Below are positions 36,077 to 48,572 of a stretch of DNA of 64,000 nucleotides, one piece after another. The DNA comes from Flammula alnicola (taxonomy: Eukaryota; Basidiomycota; Agaricomycetes; Agaricales; Strophariaceae), in contig JADNRV010000005.1 in NCBI GenBank assembly GCA_015499995.1, forward strand, positions 434,001-498,000. The letters are read 5' to 3'. The position numbers were made by a program, and so were the translations under genes. The first letter of the stretch is position 1. Each line of letters begins with the position of its first letter. The notes under the pieces are model-generated. The model worked only from the letters and a program-made list of their open reading frames with translations, made no database searches and was not told the origin of the DNA.

Positions 36077-36503
36077 CCTAAAAAGAGGGAAATAAGTGAG
36101 TTTCGCGTGTCAGAGAGATGTCGGAGAAATAATAGTGAAAAGAGAGGGCTTTGGTCACGGTGAATGCCAATGCATTGGAATCACATGGAATAGTACTTGG
36201 ACAAGAAAGACATTGAGCAAGTTTCAAGAAACCTTAGGAAGTTGAATAAAGGTCAGCTGCCGGAATATGGCAATTTGCGGGTGAATGCCTAATAGCACAG
36301 CCACATCTCTGTTTCTCTCTCTTTGTAATTCACATGTGTCGTCCGACTACTGCTTTCTGACTTACCCCGCATTCGAACACATACCCAGAAAAGTCATCAT
36401 ATTGTTCGTCAGGACGAGCAAGGTACTGATCTCATCTAATGTCCGTGCGCATTCGTTCTCCATAGCGAAACTCGGGTTAACCTGCGCTTTTTTATCCTTC
36501 TAG
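36077..36503. other. upstream region of the bHLH gene
   Basis: About 430 bases with no gene; it should include the bHLH promoter. Confidence 0.35.
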
Positions 36504-38143
36504 ATGCAGTCGTTGCTATCTCCTGCTGAGAGCCATGCCTTTCAGTCCTTTCTATCGACCATGGATTATCCAGATGACTCAATAACAGCCGCAGAATGGG
36601 CTGTTTACAATTCCGACACTTCCACGTTCGCCGGCCAGGATGATCGAGTCAGATCCTAACCCGGAGCATCGAGAAGCGTTAACCAAGGCAACCAAGGATC
36701 TTATGTCTCTCGATGCCGATAGCTGGGAAGGAGGCGCATCGATGATGGACCACCAGGCTAGTGTGCCACAGCGGGTGTTCGATGCTCATGGGCATTATGA
36801 TCCGCAACAGGGGCAGCACTTTGCGCACCAGCAACAAGTAATGCAGGAGCACCAATGGCGACAGCAGCAACATCATCAACAGCAGCAACAACAACAACAA
36901 GAACAGCACAGACATAACTCATTTTCGTCGAGCCGTGATCTTTTCCCCTTCCTGCATAACAAGGTGCAGCAGCAACATCCTCAGTATCCGCTGCACCCTT
37001 CGCAGCTACACCACCAGCAGCACCTTCATTTGCCAACTCTGACCACGGTTCACCTACCTCACCACATCCTTCCTTCAATTTTCAGCAGCAACGCCCATCG
37101 CAACCGCACCAGGTGCACATACCTGCACAACCACAACATCGCGGTATCTCTCCTGCGTCTGCGTCTGCACCCCGCAGTAAACAGGCATCCGGGTCGCGAT
37201 CCACTCCACCGTTAGCCCCATCGACACAAACCCAACCTTCCACATCCACTCCTCCCCCCAACGGTGCCTCTTCGTCCTCCAACGGCACGAGGAACGCCAG
37301 CACAACGGCCAACGGCGTCGCCAAGCGCCTGCGCTCATCCACATCTCCAGCGATCATTTCTAGCTCCCTCTCCCATCACCAGCAGGTGCCCCCACCGAAA
37401 CAGACCCTCCTCTCGCCCTCGCAGAAGAAGGCGAACCACATCCAGTCAGAGCAGAAGCGCCGTGCGAATATTCGGAGAGGGTACGAGGCGCTGTGCGAGA
37501 CGGTGCCAGCGTTGCGCGAGGCTATTCGAGAGGAAGAGGAGGCGGAGCGGAATGCGGCTAATGGACAGAGGGGGGCAGGCGGCGGCGGTGGTGGTGGGGC
37601 ACAGAGGAAGAAGGGTCGAGGCAAGAAGGGCCAGAAGGACGGCGATGACAAGGAGAAGGATAGGTTGGATGGAAGAGCGGGTCCGAGGAGTGAGAATGTG
37701 GTATTGTCGAAGAGTGCGTATTCCTTTCTCGTTTGATTTTTTTGAATTGCAATTCGTTTTATGCCCCTTTATCTGTCATCCTTTCTCTTTCTCCTCTTTT
37801 TCTCCTCGAGAGTCGCGCAGCGCATATAGCCACCTATTGCTTCTTCCAAGCACATACCTTTTTCTTTTTTATTTAAACGCAAGATCTAATCCCGAAAACT
37901 CATATGTCATATCCACTAGCAATCGACCACATCCAAGCCCTGCTCGCGGACCGATCCTCCTTGCTCGCGCGACTACACCGCGCCCGCTCGTCTCTACCGC
38001 CCGGACACCCGGCACTGACGCCGGTCATGCCGGATCCGCCATGGGAGAGAGAGTGGAAGGGCGGCGAAGGGAGGCTGGGTGACGAGGATCCAGATGGCGA
38101 CGGAGGAAGCGATGGAGACGAGGATGTGGATGATGGGGAATGA
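36504..38143 (+). CDS. basic helix-loop-helix transcription factor, frame slips in the N-terminal half
   Basis: Two exons, 36504..37713 and 37920..38143. The protein starts MQSLLSPAESHAFQSFLSTM, has a conserved-looking block REALTKATKDLMSLD, then a Gln/His-rich stretch (36840..36905, poly-Q) and a Ser/Pro/Thr-rich middle. The bHLH domain begins KKANHIQSEQKRRANIRRGY with the basic residues, helix 1 continues EALCETVPALREAI, and a long loop (poly-Gly, Lys-rich) leads to helix 2, ENVVLSKTIDHIQALLADRS, split by the intron. The tail is acidic (DGDGGSDGDEDVDD). Such proteins bind E-box-like DNA as dimers. The frame changes near 36635 (one base gained) and at about 36963 (one base lost). The bHLH half is clean. 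Confidence 0.85.
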
Positions 38144-40949
38144 GGGTGTTGTTTTTTTCTTTTCTTTTTCTTTTCTTCTTCGGTTGTTGGGTGTGCGGAC
38201 TTGGTAATGGTGTGGGTTGGCTTGCTTTAACGGTTTTGGGGGGGGTTATACGAGTAGGACTGCGTTGCGTGAAACTTCAATTGGAAGCAGTTGGAGGTTG
38301 GGAAGGCATGGGAATTTTGGGGTGTGTCGTCGACAAATGGACCATGCATCGAAGGACAGGTTGGGCTTCTGGGTCGTTTATGGTTGATGAAATCGGTCTG
38401 GTGCTCGCCTACTTCGAAGGTTAGCTTCGCTGCGCTATTTATCCCACAAACCTTTGTATGGTCATGCTGACGTGCTTTTCTAAATAGTTATGCTCACGTC
38501 GGTGATGAACGGGCTATTCATGGTCGTCTGACCAAGCCTCGTCGCTTTTTCTTCGCCTTTCATTGGCCCGAAACCCCAGTTAGCATCGCGCCGCATAACC
38601 CTATGGATATCTTGTCGACTTCCTACCTTCCAAGTCATCCTTCTTTATGGCAGAGGGCTTTGCGCTGTCGACAATGTGGAATACCAACTTTAGTCGTCCA
38701 TCTTCAATGCAAGCTGTGGCCATCAAAGGGTCTGGAAGAGTCCACCATCCGACAACGCACACTCGAGGCGGTAGATGACTATCGCAGTAATGGATGCCCA
38801 TCGACTCCGTGTTGCTTTTCATGCTATGTCGTGTGCTCCTGGAGTCAGATTCTACCACTCTCTTTCGCCTGCGGTCGCCTCACAGTGTAGCCGAAAGCTC
38901 CAACAGCGGAACCACAAGCCACCTGAATTGGCCGTGGGTTGGACAGCAAAGATGAACGACGACGAAGATCGAGGAAGGCGGACATGAGCAACTTTCTCAC
39001 CGGAGGTCGATCCTTGATGTCCTCAAGTGGTTTATATTGGCCTTCAGATTTATTCGCTCCTTCCTCCATCGACCCTCAGGCCTCAACGGTCCCCTACAGA
39101 CGCGACCCCTTGCTACTTACTTGCTGTCACTTTCCACGCGTATTCAGCCGCTGCCCTCTCCATTCAAAACGCCGCTCATTCCATCTTCTTGCTTTACTAT
39201 TTTTTACGTCACGGATTTTAATCTTCTTGCCTCTTTTTCGTTCTCCATTACTCAGCCATTTTCTTTTCCCTACACATCTCCAGGCCTTGTTCGACGATAT
39301 GTACTCATACTTTACATAATGCTTTCTTTTATTCTTGTGGTTTTTATTTGTTATTTAACGTCTTGATTTTTTTTACCCCGCTCTCTTTGGCTCATGCCAT
39401 GTCTATAACCTTGTGCATCGTCGATGCCTACATATCCATATCAACGTTCGTTGGACATCAATTCGGAGCACTGATTTGGGATTTTGTCTGCACTGGGCTG
39501 AGCCCGGTTTGCTTTGTTCTTGGCGTCTTCGGAATCGTATGGGGTAGCGGTCCGCTTCGTGCTTCCAAGTACTTGAAAGTGAAGTAAGTTTGTTTTTGTT
39601 TAAGTTAAAGTTAAAGTTATAGGAACACCACACACCGACACCTACAACATAACACCGACATAGATATCAGAGACAGTCCCAGCCTGGAGGGCTTCGGAGG
39701 GCCGATGCGACAGTGGTCAAATAGACGCCTGCCTTAGCTGGTCTTGTCTTGGTCCTTTCAGCCTCGAGAAATACTTGAAGATTGTCACGCGTTGACTGGG
39801 AGTCTGGGACCCTGGGCGATCTTTTCTTGCTCCTGCCGCATTCAAGTTACCTGGATGGGATATCAACTACCGTGTACACTGCGTGGTGGCAACGCGACCG
39901 CCGACTATGGAGGCGTTCCACCAGTAGGTTGGAAAGTTTGCTACGCCGAAACCATTGGAGAGACAACGCTCAGACGTGTTGATGATATAGCGAAATGGAC
40001 TGGTAAAACGTTGGCTTCGTTGTACTTTCGTGGAGATATTCCGCGATATACTTGCGGCAGGATGCCCACAAAACATGGCGCAAAGATAGAAGGACCACGG
40101 AACCGTCCAAATTACAATTTTCAAGGACTGCAGAAAATAACGATCTTGGTTCGCGGCAGCTTGTCAGGGTTGGCTGAGGTCTCAACATGTGAGTGAAGAA
40201 CTGCTTTTCTCGACTTGTTAGTCTACCACAGCATTAGATGCCACTTCCAATGCATCACAGGTGGCTCCATCCAGGCTCAAAATTCAAATAATTGAATCCT
40301 CTTGATTGCAAACCTCTGTGGAATTTGCTGAGCCTGCACAGGATCTCCATGACTCACTTGACGATCGCTATTTCCAGTCCTCAAGAGGCTACAACGGGCG
40401 GTGCGATGCATTGGCGTACAAGACTAAACGGTTCCGTCTGTCCCATTTATGGAAAGGAACGGAAAAGCCGCCCTGCGTGTGTGATATATGAAAAACTGAA
40501 TTTTGACGGTTTGACAAGGCGTGTACAATTTATGGCAGTGAGCGCTCATGAATGTCTTGGCACAGGCTCCGACGTCGATGCTCGAGTGATCCCAGACTTC
40601 ATTTGCACCAAGCCCAATCCTACTATTGAACATGGTCACCTTAAAAGATTGTCAATGGCAGTCGATAGAAAATCCAAGTCATCTACGTTCTGACTGGGGA
40701 GCCCAACAGTGTTAAATCGAAGAACATTACGTGAAATTCGGAGCATGACAGTCAACCATTATGCCACCACCGACTTCCACACCTTCGCCTATTTTTCGAT
40801 GGTTTGCGGCCAGGGCCAATATCACGCCAAGCCCTTTGCCAGAATAATATTTAAATGAGCTGGCAAAATTTCGTCTCCCTAGTTCCGCATAACCACCCAT
40901 TGTTGAACGAGCCCTTCGCGTCCTCCACTTTCGCTTTCCACAGAAAAAA
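38144..40949. other. 2.8-kb region without a recognised gene
   Basis: Pyrimidine-rich and otherwise unremarkable. A plus-strand frame of 150 codons at 39744..40196 and one of 133 at 40292..40693 have no motif I can name and could be chance or decayed coding sequence. Confidence 0.35.
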
Positions 40950-41654
40950 ATGGTCGCTTTCTTCGCGTTGGCTGCATCCGTCGCGTTTGCTCTCCCAGCA
41001 GGTGAGCCATGCAGAAATTCTGCAGACAATATCAGCTAACGCTCACGCATTGCCTCTCTCCTCAGTCTTGGCTGAGCCTGTGGAACTATACGCGCGTCAG
41101 GCGCCAAGTGGATTCGATCCAAGTGTGATTCCGACGTCGTGTCAGAGCCAATGTCAGGCTGCTCTGACTACTATCAGCGTACGTTTCCTTTATATTTACG
41201 GGCGCCATGGCCTAACACCTTCCGTTTTCATAGAGCGGAACGTGCACAACCCTCGACTGTTGTGCACAGATGCAACGCAAACGCGATGAAGTCCTGTCTC
41301 GAGTGTGCCGTCGGCGCAAACGTTCCCAACTTCAACCAAACGGTGGCCGACGATGCTATCCAAAGTACGCTTATTTTATTTTGATTTGGGGTATCATACT
41401 CACCTCATATGTGCAGGCTTTTCGCAGTCATGCTCAGCCGCTGGACACCCCGTCTCAGTGACCGCAGGTGGCTCTGGATCGTCTGGATCGTCTGCCTCGC
41501 GCTGGCTCCAGCTCCAGCCTCAAGCCTCCAGTACTGGGGGCTCCTCGTCGCCGACTACCACCGCCACGAGCCTAACAATGCCATCGCCGGACATCCCATC
41601 AGCATTGTTGGATCGGTCTTTGCTATTGCCCTGGCCAGCGTTGTTTTTGTTTGA
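40950..41654 (+). CDS. small secreted Cys-rich protein with GPI-anchor signal, frame slips
   Basis: Four exons, 40950..41001, 41066..41178, 41234..41364 and 41417..41654. The signal peptide MVAFFALAASVAFALPA is followed by SVIPTSCQSQCQAALTTISS, GTCTTLDCLCTDAN, SCLECAVGANVPNFNQTVAD and QSCSAAGHPVSV, with paired cysteines. A Ser/Gly/Thr-rich stalk comes next, and the end NAIAGHPISIVGSVFAIALA-SVVFV is a hydrophobic GPI-attachment tail. This layout is common for cell-wall-anchored proteins of basidiomycetes; the function is unknown. Three one-base losses are needed to connect it (about 41266 and 41277, where TTTG and AAAC are shortened, and about 41578). Each splice site then fits. Confidence 0.7.
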
Positions 41655-42611
41655 GGCGAGCGGCTGAGCGTCCAAAGGTGGTAATTTTATCTACGTACAT
41701 ACAGATAATCCTATATTTCTCCAGACATCTTTGAATGGACAATATTATGTCGCCTCCTCTGATTCTGCTGAGACTTTCGCTTTTCGCTGATAAATTGAGG
41801 CGGACCTATATAATTATTGTGCTGCACATTGCCTAGCTTATGGATTTTTTACTTCACAACTTGGATCTGGAGCGATCGTTGGGTCTCGATTGTTTTATGC
41901 ATCAGTCTTCCTTTTCTTAGTAAGGGGAAGAATTAGTGTCTTCTCCATATATTTCCGTTTGAGACTACTACATGTGCTTCGGACACAGAGTGTGGCGCAC
42001 GCTTGGCAGACGCGGCTTGAGTCTCGGCATTCTCAAATCTGGGCTATCTTGTTCATACCCATTCGTACGTTACGACACTCATGTTCATACCCATTCGTAC
42101 GTTACGACACCTCCATAGCCGAAGGGCCAATTTACCAAGTCATACATGAGAGAGAATAGGTTTGGTCATGCGATATCTCATCACTATGCAACGAAATAAG
42201 TCGCTGAGGGAACAGGAAGAAGCAGAATCTTATGAGACGGTGGGAGCAGCTATAGATCACCAGACCCAACCGCATTCCCAGGGCTGTCAGTGGCCACGCA
42301 ACACATTCACCTGGAAGCATGAAAACGGGCTCAGAGGTAATGATTTTAAGCAGAGAACATTATCCTAACTTTTACATCGGTCGAAGACAAGTTATTAGTA
42401 TTTTAAAAAAAGGAATAGCAAATCATGGGTAAGAATTTACAACGGAAACGAAAAAGACAAGACAAAAACGGTTCAGAAAAAATCATAAATTCATAGAAAC
42501 GCTACATATCAATGTCTATCAGTATATAACGCATTGAAGACAGATGGTCAACCAGTAGAACAGTATATCACTCCAGTGTTCAGAGAGAAGAGGCCCTGGG
42601 TCACGAATAAT
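41655..42611. other. intergenic region between the secreted protein and eIF5
   Basis: Both genes end into this stretch. It contains the short tandem duplication listed separately and no recognised gene. Confidence 0.4.
42051..42110 (+). repeat. 32-bp tandem duplication, two copies
   Basis: A unit starting GTTCATACCCATTCGTACGT at 42051 is repeated exactly, starting at 42083, with a spacer TCAT between the 28-bp identical parts. Confidence 0.9.
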
Positions 42612-44045
42612 CTACTCGTCGTCGTCATCATCATCATCGTCGGCCTCCTGGAGCCACTGCATATGTGAAAAAGAAAGAAAAAATCAGCTTGGTCAGTCAT
42701 CTAGTAATGAAGCACGACAATTCTCAACCCACCTTCAAGAACGGCTCGCTAGCCTTCCTGACTTTCTTACTGGTGTCCTTGTCGACGTATTTCTTGCTGA
42801 CGTGGGTACCCCACTGAGTGACAACTCCCTCATCCACAAGATCGCTTTGGTAGAATGCCATCAAGATCTTGGGTACTGAGGAGATAAGATCCGGATGAGA
42901 AAAACCGACAAAGCGCTCGACACCGCCAAGAAGGGCCTTCTGATGTTTTTCAGAGGTTATCATCTATAAAAGAAAGCTGTGGTGAATAAAGAATTCTCAA
43001 TGGCAAAACCCAACCCCAACGTACCTTTATCAACAACGGGGCATATTTTGGAATTTCGGACACGATATTGGCGGTGAAGGTAGCCTGGACAAGGACGGTG
43101 ATAGTCTTGTGCTTCTTCTCGATGCCCAACTCCTCTGCCCTCTTGTAAATGGCGAGAGAACGAACCTTGGCATCTTCGTCCTTGTTCTCTTCGATCCAAC
43201 GGCCGAGCACAGCATACGGGCTGTTAACGTCGTCGTCGCTACCCTCGTCGTCATTGCCGAGGACGGCCGCAGCCATGCTGCTCTCGAGAGCCTTGACGCG
43301 CTGCTTGACGGCTTCGGGAGAAGTATCCGCAGACCAATCCTCCTTGGCCAAGGCAGTATCGGTGTTGAGCTCAGCCGCCTCGGCCTTGATTTTCTTCGTC
43401 AGCTCATCGTCGCTCTCGGCACCACCCTCTTGCGGAGAATCACCACGTTCGCCGGTCGGGTCAGGGTTGCCATCACCGCCCACGCCTCCCGCAGCATCAC
43501 CCGTGTTCTTGTTCTTGCCCTTCTTGATCCTCACAGGAGGATTCTTGACGATGAACGTGGTCAACTTGTGGCGCATGTCGACCCCAGTCCGCTCGCCACA
43601 GGCTTTGCAGTCACGAATGATCTCTTCCGTCCTGCCGGACTTGAGGATCACGAGCTCGGTCTCGGGGTTCTTGCAAGATTTGCAGAGGACAAACTTATCG
43701 ATGAAGACATCGAGAAGCTCGCGAAGACGATTGGCATCGTGGGCGCCATTGACAATGTATCTGTCATTTTTTTCGTCGAAAGTGGTCTGTGCACCGAGCT
43801 CGCAGCCGAAGAACTTGGTGGTGTAGGTAGGAGGACGACTGAGGGCCCGAGCAACGTCGGACATGTTGGGGATGACAGTTTTGATGCCATTTCCCTTTCC
43901 TTCGATTTTGGTGGTCAGAACGGGCATGCTGTACATTGTAGAAGGTCAGAAGACATAGTAAGGAAACTAGGGAAACAGAAACATACCGGTAACGGTAGAA
44001 CTTGTCATCGACATCGCGGCGAATGTTAACTATTCCTGAAGCCAT
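42612..44045 (-). CDS. TIF5: translation initiation factor eIF5
   Basis: Four exons, 43987..44045, 43025..43928, 42733..42963 and 42612..42656, give 412 residues and a clean frame. The N-terminal domain starts [20 protein letters not shown] followed by [17 protein letters not shown], with the conserved basic Arg-15-type residue in the RR pair needed for GAP activity. The zinc ribbon is [11 protein letters not shown] to CKACGERTG (C2-C2). A charged linker precedes the W2/HEAT domain ([40 protein letters not shown]), and the C-terminus is [14 protein letters not shown], the acidic-aromatic patch that binds eIF2beta and eIF3c. It promotes GTP hydrolysis by eIF2 in the scanning ribosome. Confidence 0.96.
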
Positions 44046-45075
44046 GCTGGGCAATTAAGAGTTGATTTAACGCTGAGTGGTTCGACGAGCCGTCAGAAGT
44101 GAGAAAATGCTTGTAATATTCGGTGGGTGCTTACAAGACGAGTGGAAGATCTGGGCAAATATCTTTTACGCTTTGGTATACCAATTGAATGTCGAAGCAT
44201 GAATCCTCTGCCTTGACAGAAGAGTATGCTAGAATGGAGTGGGGGGAGTGGGGAGACGAAATCGTGAAGATCTGACGATAAATCTTCTAAAATCTGGACG
44301 ATAGAGAAAGAGGCAAAGAAGATGGTGGTGGTTCACTTGAAAGCCGCGTTTTCTAGTACACGTTTACACGGCTCGCCCAAAACTTTATACAGCTCCGCCG
44401 GAACTCGGCAACGCCCGGCACCATTGTCAGCACGAATGTGACTCGCTTTTCTTTCTCCTCCTAGCACGTTCTCGCACCTTGATCGTAACACAAACTGTTC
44501 TCACTCACCTTTCACACTCATAACTAGGTAAATGGACGCTATATATGTTATTCTCTAATTCCTAGGTTTTTCTCCTTTCCAGCTTCGTAGTGTCATATTA
44601 TGTACAAGTCAGACCAGCTGATTGATGATCAAGATTCAGGAGCTCTGAGTCAGCTCAACTGCAGTACTTACTCGGCATTCTCGCACCTATTTTCTCACCG
44701 GAACGAGCCATCTATTTTTTTTACAAGGGTCAATGTTCTAGTTCTCCATCGAACAGTCACGTTTAACCTTGGGACCATGATATAAACTTCAAAGGCCATA
44801 TGCACCTCATAGCGCCCTCACAGACCATATTCTACTGAAAGTGCCCTTCAAGATCAGCTAAAAATATCAGACATAGAATGTACCAATGGCAGCAAGGCCA
44901 ATCTCCTCACAGAATAGACAACTTATCCATATGTTCGCCCTCATATTTATTGCTTCAAGAGTTTTCACGCTTGAGAATCATTCCGTTTGCCTTTAAGATG
45001 TACAGATTTCACTACCTCCACAAGCTGCACTTAAGTACTGCAGGCATAGAAGTTTGAGCGGCTGACATGGCTGCG
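44046..45075. other. intergenic region upstream of eIF5
   Basis: About 1 kb. The side near 44045 must contain the eIF5 promoter and the far side the 3' end of the F-box gene. No gene or RNA is recognised. Confidence 0.4.
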
Positions 45076-46691
45076 TTACATTCCAAGTTGATTTCTACGC
45101 AGTGTATAGTATTTCCCTAAGAAACGGAGTGATGGGATGCTCCCAGCAAGGGCACTCATTGTGTAGGGATCGATTATGCCTTCCTTGGGCTTTACCGTGA
45201 GTTCCTTTAAGTTCCAATCGGTATATTGACGTTCTTTTAAATCGTCTGCGAGTGTCGACTACGTAAGAAGGTTAGCGAAAATATCTTTGATATTCACAAA
45301 ATAAAGCAACAAGACTTACAGATATTCCTGCAGACCCATCATCATGAACATCGTCTTCTATCAACATCATAATCCGCTCCAAGTACGGAATTTTTGATGC
45401 CAATGTATCTAATAATGTGATATCCAGTCGGCAGACGTTAAGGGACACCGTATTCAAGTTTTCGCATTGAGATAAGGCGTCTATAATTGCCTTGTTTTCG
45501 TGAGACGAAAAGAATCGACCCCGAATGTGAATTTCCCTGAGGCTTTTTGATGTACGCCGGATACAAGTGAGTAGAATATCCAACCCCGCAGGCGTTCTCG
45601 TTGGGTATATTTCGAGAGTTCGCAGCTGGCTGCAACACCTTTCGTCTGCAATGAATTCGAGGAGCCAACGGCTCAGGGCCTCCTGGAGCTGAACGTCCGG
45701 AGAAAAGCGCTGGAAAGGAATCAAGGGGAGGGCAAGGTTCCGTAGGGTATCCGACTTTTCGCCGATGAATGGTATGAGGCTTGCAGGATAGTTGGTCGTC
45801 TTATTGAATGCCATACGCACGTCAAGGGTGTGGAATGCGGGAAATGTGGACAATTCGGTGAGGAAGTGGGAGAGATCAAGTGGGAAGTATGATTTAAGGG
45901 ACAAAGATTGGAGATAAGGACTGAGGCTGTTAACGAAAGGAGCGACGACGCTGACTAGTATGTGATTTTCGTCGACATGACCAGTAGGAGAGTCTGGAAG
46001 TGATTCTTTGAATAAGAGGTTCAGTTGGACCAAGGAGTCAAATGTAGGATTAGACCCGAGTAGGATACGAAATTCGTCGAGTGTTCCTTCCAGAGAAAGT
46101 TCTTGCAAAACAGTTCCAAAAGACCCCGAGAAAGACGACAAAAGAGGTCGTAGAAGGCGGTACGAGAGCAGTGGTGACAAATTGTATGAAGTTCTGATAG
46201 TAAGTTCGCGAATGTTAATGAAGTTGGGGCTAATCACGCTGATTGTGTTGATAACGTCCGTGAAGGCTGCGTTGTGCAATCGAGTTGACCTGGCCCCGCC
46301 TTTTCGAAATAGATTGGATGCGCCGCGGATAATACGATTATTACGCGCTTGTCTGTAGAATTCCTTCAAACTTTTGAAGGGGTTTTCAAAGTTGCTCTCC
46401 TCGAGGTATAAAGTAATACGCATGCTTTCCACCCTATTGGAAATGAATGGGTCTCTAAATAAATGATGTTAACGAATATCGTTCATTTGTAAAAAAGCAA
46501 GAGAGTGCAACTTACGAAAGCCGGCCAAGAGTTTTATATGAAATACTAGCCGTAGAAAACTCCAAGCGTTTCCACCGAAGATCGAGCACGGTATTGAAAA
46601 AGACACGGTTGAGACCTATAAGCTTGAATAGATCCCATCGCGAAGTGAATTGTACGACGAGAAGCCAGACTTCTGGAGGAAGGTTGGGCAT
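45076..46691 (-). CDS. F-box/leucine-rich-repeat-like protein, paralogue A
   Basis: Three exons, 46516..46691, 45320..46454 and 45076..45258, give 497 residues with no frame break. Exon 1 is an F-box-like helix set, MPNLPPEVWLLVVQFTSRWD to KLIGLNRVFFNTVLDLRWK. Exon 2 carries repeated leucine-rich segments such as NIRELTIRTSYNLSPLL, LQSLSLKSYFPLDLSHFL, LDVRMAFNKTTNYPASL and LRTLEIYPTRTPAGLDILL. The end matches paralogue B in ALAGSIPSL. By family such proteins recruit substrates to SCF ubiquitin ligases, but many fungal ones are uncharacterised. It lies tail-to-head with paralogue B, 288 bases apart. Confidence 0.85.
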
Positions 46692-46979
46692 GACTTTGGA
46701 TTAGATATGCCTTGACTCGCAGAGGACACCTTCAGAATGAGTGCCCTCCCGAAGACGATACAGCAGTAAGTAGCAGTCGAATGTTGTTGTCGTCCGACCA
46801 AGTTGAACGTTCAATGAGCTTTGACCGTGAGTATATTTCATGAAGGGGAGATAAGATAAGATAGATACTATCTCTGAGGTTTGACGATTACTTTGAGTGG
46901 TGAATAAACACTTTAGGAGTGGCATATAATTAAGAATGTCCATGGGTATGTCGGGAATCGGGATCTCCGGGCATGATTA

Positions 46980-48572
46980 CTACAGATGCATGTGTCCATG
47001 TTCAAAGAAACTCTGCAGAGAGGGGATGCTACCAGCAAGGGCAAACATCACATCGCTTCCAACTTCTGCCCCGCCTTGCCACACCGACAAGTCTCTCAAC
47101 TTCCAATCCTTGTAGGTCCTCTGCTTGAGCTCTTGAGGAAATTCATACTGGAAATGCAGACAGATCATGTGAAACAAGTCATAATAGCATAGAAGAGATA
47201 GCATACTTACCCCTAACGCGTCGGGAGTATTCGCGTCGAGGGTCTCGCCAACAGAAAGCCACAGGCGGTGCAAATTCGGAAGTTTCGCGGCTATGTAGTC
47301 TATGAATACAATATCCAATCTCCAGATATTCATACGGAGGTAGGCTAAGCCGCTACACTCGGATATGGCGTCAACTATCGAAACCACTTCAGCGTGCTGG
47401 AGGTACCGGTCGCGGATGGTAAGTTCCAGAATACTCTTCGAGGTGCGTTTGATACTGGCAAGCAGGAATTCCATGCCAGCTGGCGTATTTGTCGGGTAGA
47501 TATCAAGGACGCGCAGGTGTGAGAAGCATCTTTCGTCCCCGACACATTGTAGGAGCCATTGGCCTAGCGGCATTTCGGATGTAGCGTTGTCCACGAAGTT
47601 CAGCGGCAGCGAAGCAGGGTTTAGCCGGAGGTTGAGCTCGTGAAGAGTCTGTGAGCTAGCGCAGAGAAGGGACTTGAGGCCAGAGGGCTCTTGAAGTGCT
47701 TTGTTGAACGCCATACGGACGTTGAGATGTTTCAGTGCTGGGAACGGTGAGAGCACCAAGAAAAAATCCGATAAATTCAAATTCGCCCAGGACCATATCC
47801 TCAGAGCTTCAAGCCGGGGGCTTAGGCTATTGATGAAAGGCGCGAGAATGTTCACCAGGATTATCGCGTCCTCGGCTAGGTCTTCGCGAAAGAGGTTGTT
47901 CGTGAGTTCGATTTGAAGTTCTGTGAGGATGCCCAGAACAGGCTTCGACTCAATGATGGAGCGACAGCCCTCTACATTTCCGCCCAGGGACAAATACTGC
48001 AAGTTGGCACCAAAAGATGTCCAAAATGACTTGTAAAGGGCCTGCAGATAGTAGGAGGGAGGTAAATACCAGGAATCGATCGTCAGTTGGCGAATGTTGA
48101 CGAATTTCGGGGCACAGGCGATGAGGCCATTCACGACGTCGATGAAGGTAGGCCGACCTCGACGAGTCCTCGTCCGAGACTCTAACGAACGTTTCTCCAA
48201 CGCGTTGAGAGCACGGCCGAGTGTGGCTCGCATTTGGTGTCGCACATTTTTTGTAACATGGCTGTCCTTGACTTGAGTCAACCGAAGGACCAGGCTCTGC
48301 AATCTGCTCGCGACGAACGGGTCTCTAAAACAGCCATTGGATTAAGAAAAGGTTCTGACACGAAACTACGAGGGCAAATAAGATGACTCACGACAATCGG
48401 GCGAGAATATGGACAACTTCAGAGGTGTTCCTCGTTACGATCACCACTTGCTTCCAACGAATATCCATTGCAAGGTCGAAAAACACGCTATTGACGGCCA
48501 GCATCTTGGACAGAGCCTCATCGGGTACGAACCGCGCGACTGGAGCCAGATTTCTGGAGGTATCTCGATCAT
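46980..48572 (-). CDS. F-box/leucine-rich-repeat-like protein, paralogue B, one frame slip
   Basis: Three exons, 48392..48572, 47211..48324 and 46980..47147, give about 487 residues. Exon 1 reads MIEIPPEIWL then VARFVPDEALSKMLAVNSVF; joining these needs one extra base at about 48543. Exon 2 aligns along its length with paralogue A: FVNIRQLTIDSWYLP, FINSLSPRLEALRIWSWANL, LNVRMAFNKALQEPSGL, LRVLDIYPTNTPAGMEFLL. The last intron is a multiple of three without a stop, so unspliced reading also stays open; splicing gives GYEFPQELKQRTYKDWKL, matching paralogue A. The end is ALAGSIPSLQSFFEHGHMHL. Substrate unknown. Confidence 0.82.

Noticed and set aside
28270..36500. Autonomous transposon with reverse transcriptase or transposase
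   Set aside because: Despite several repeat ends, I found no RT, RNase H, integrase or DDE-type text in any frame.
36679..37078. Leu-rich and Ala-rich minus-strand frames
   Set aside because: They arise from reading the poly-Gln/His tract of the bHLH gene backwards.
43109..44029. 306-codon plus-strand open frame opposite eIF5
   Set aside because: It is the antisense shadow of the clean, conserved eIF5 exon and has no motif of its own.
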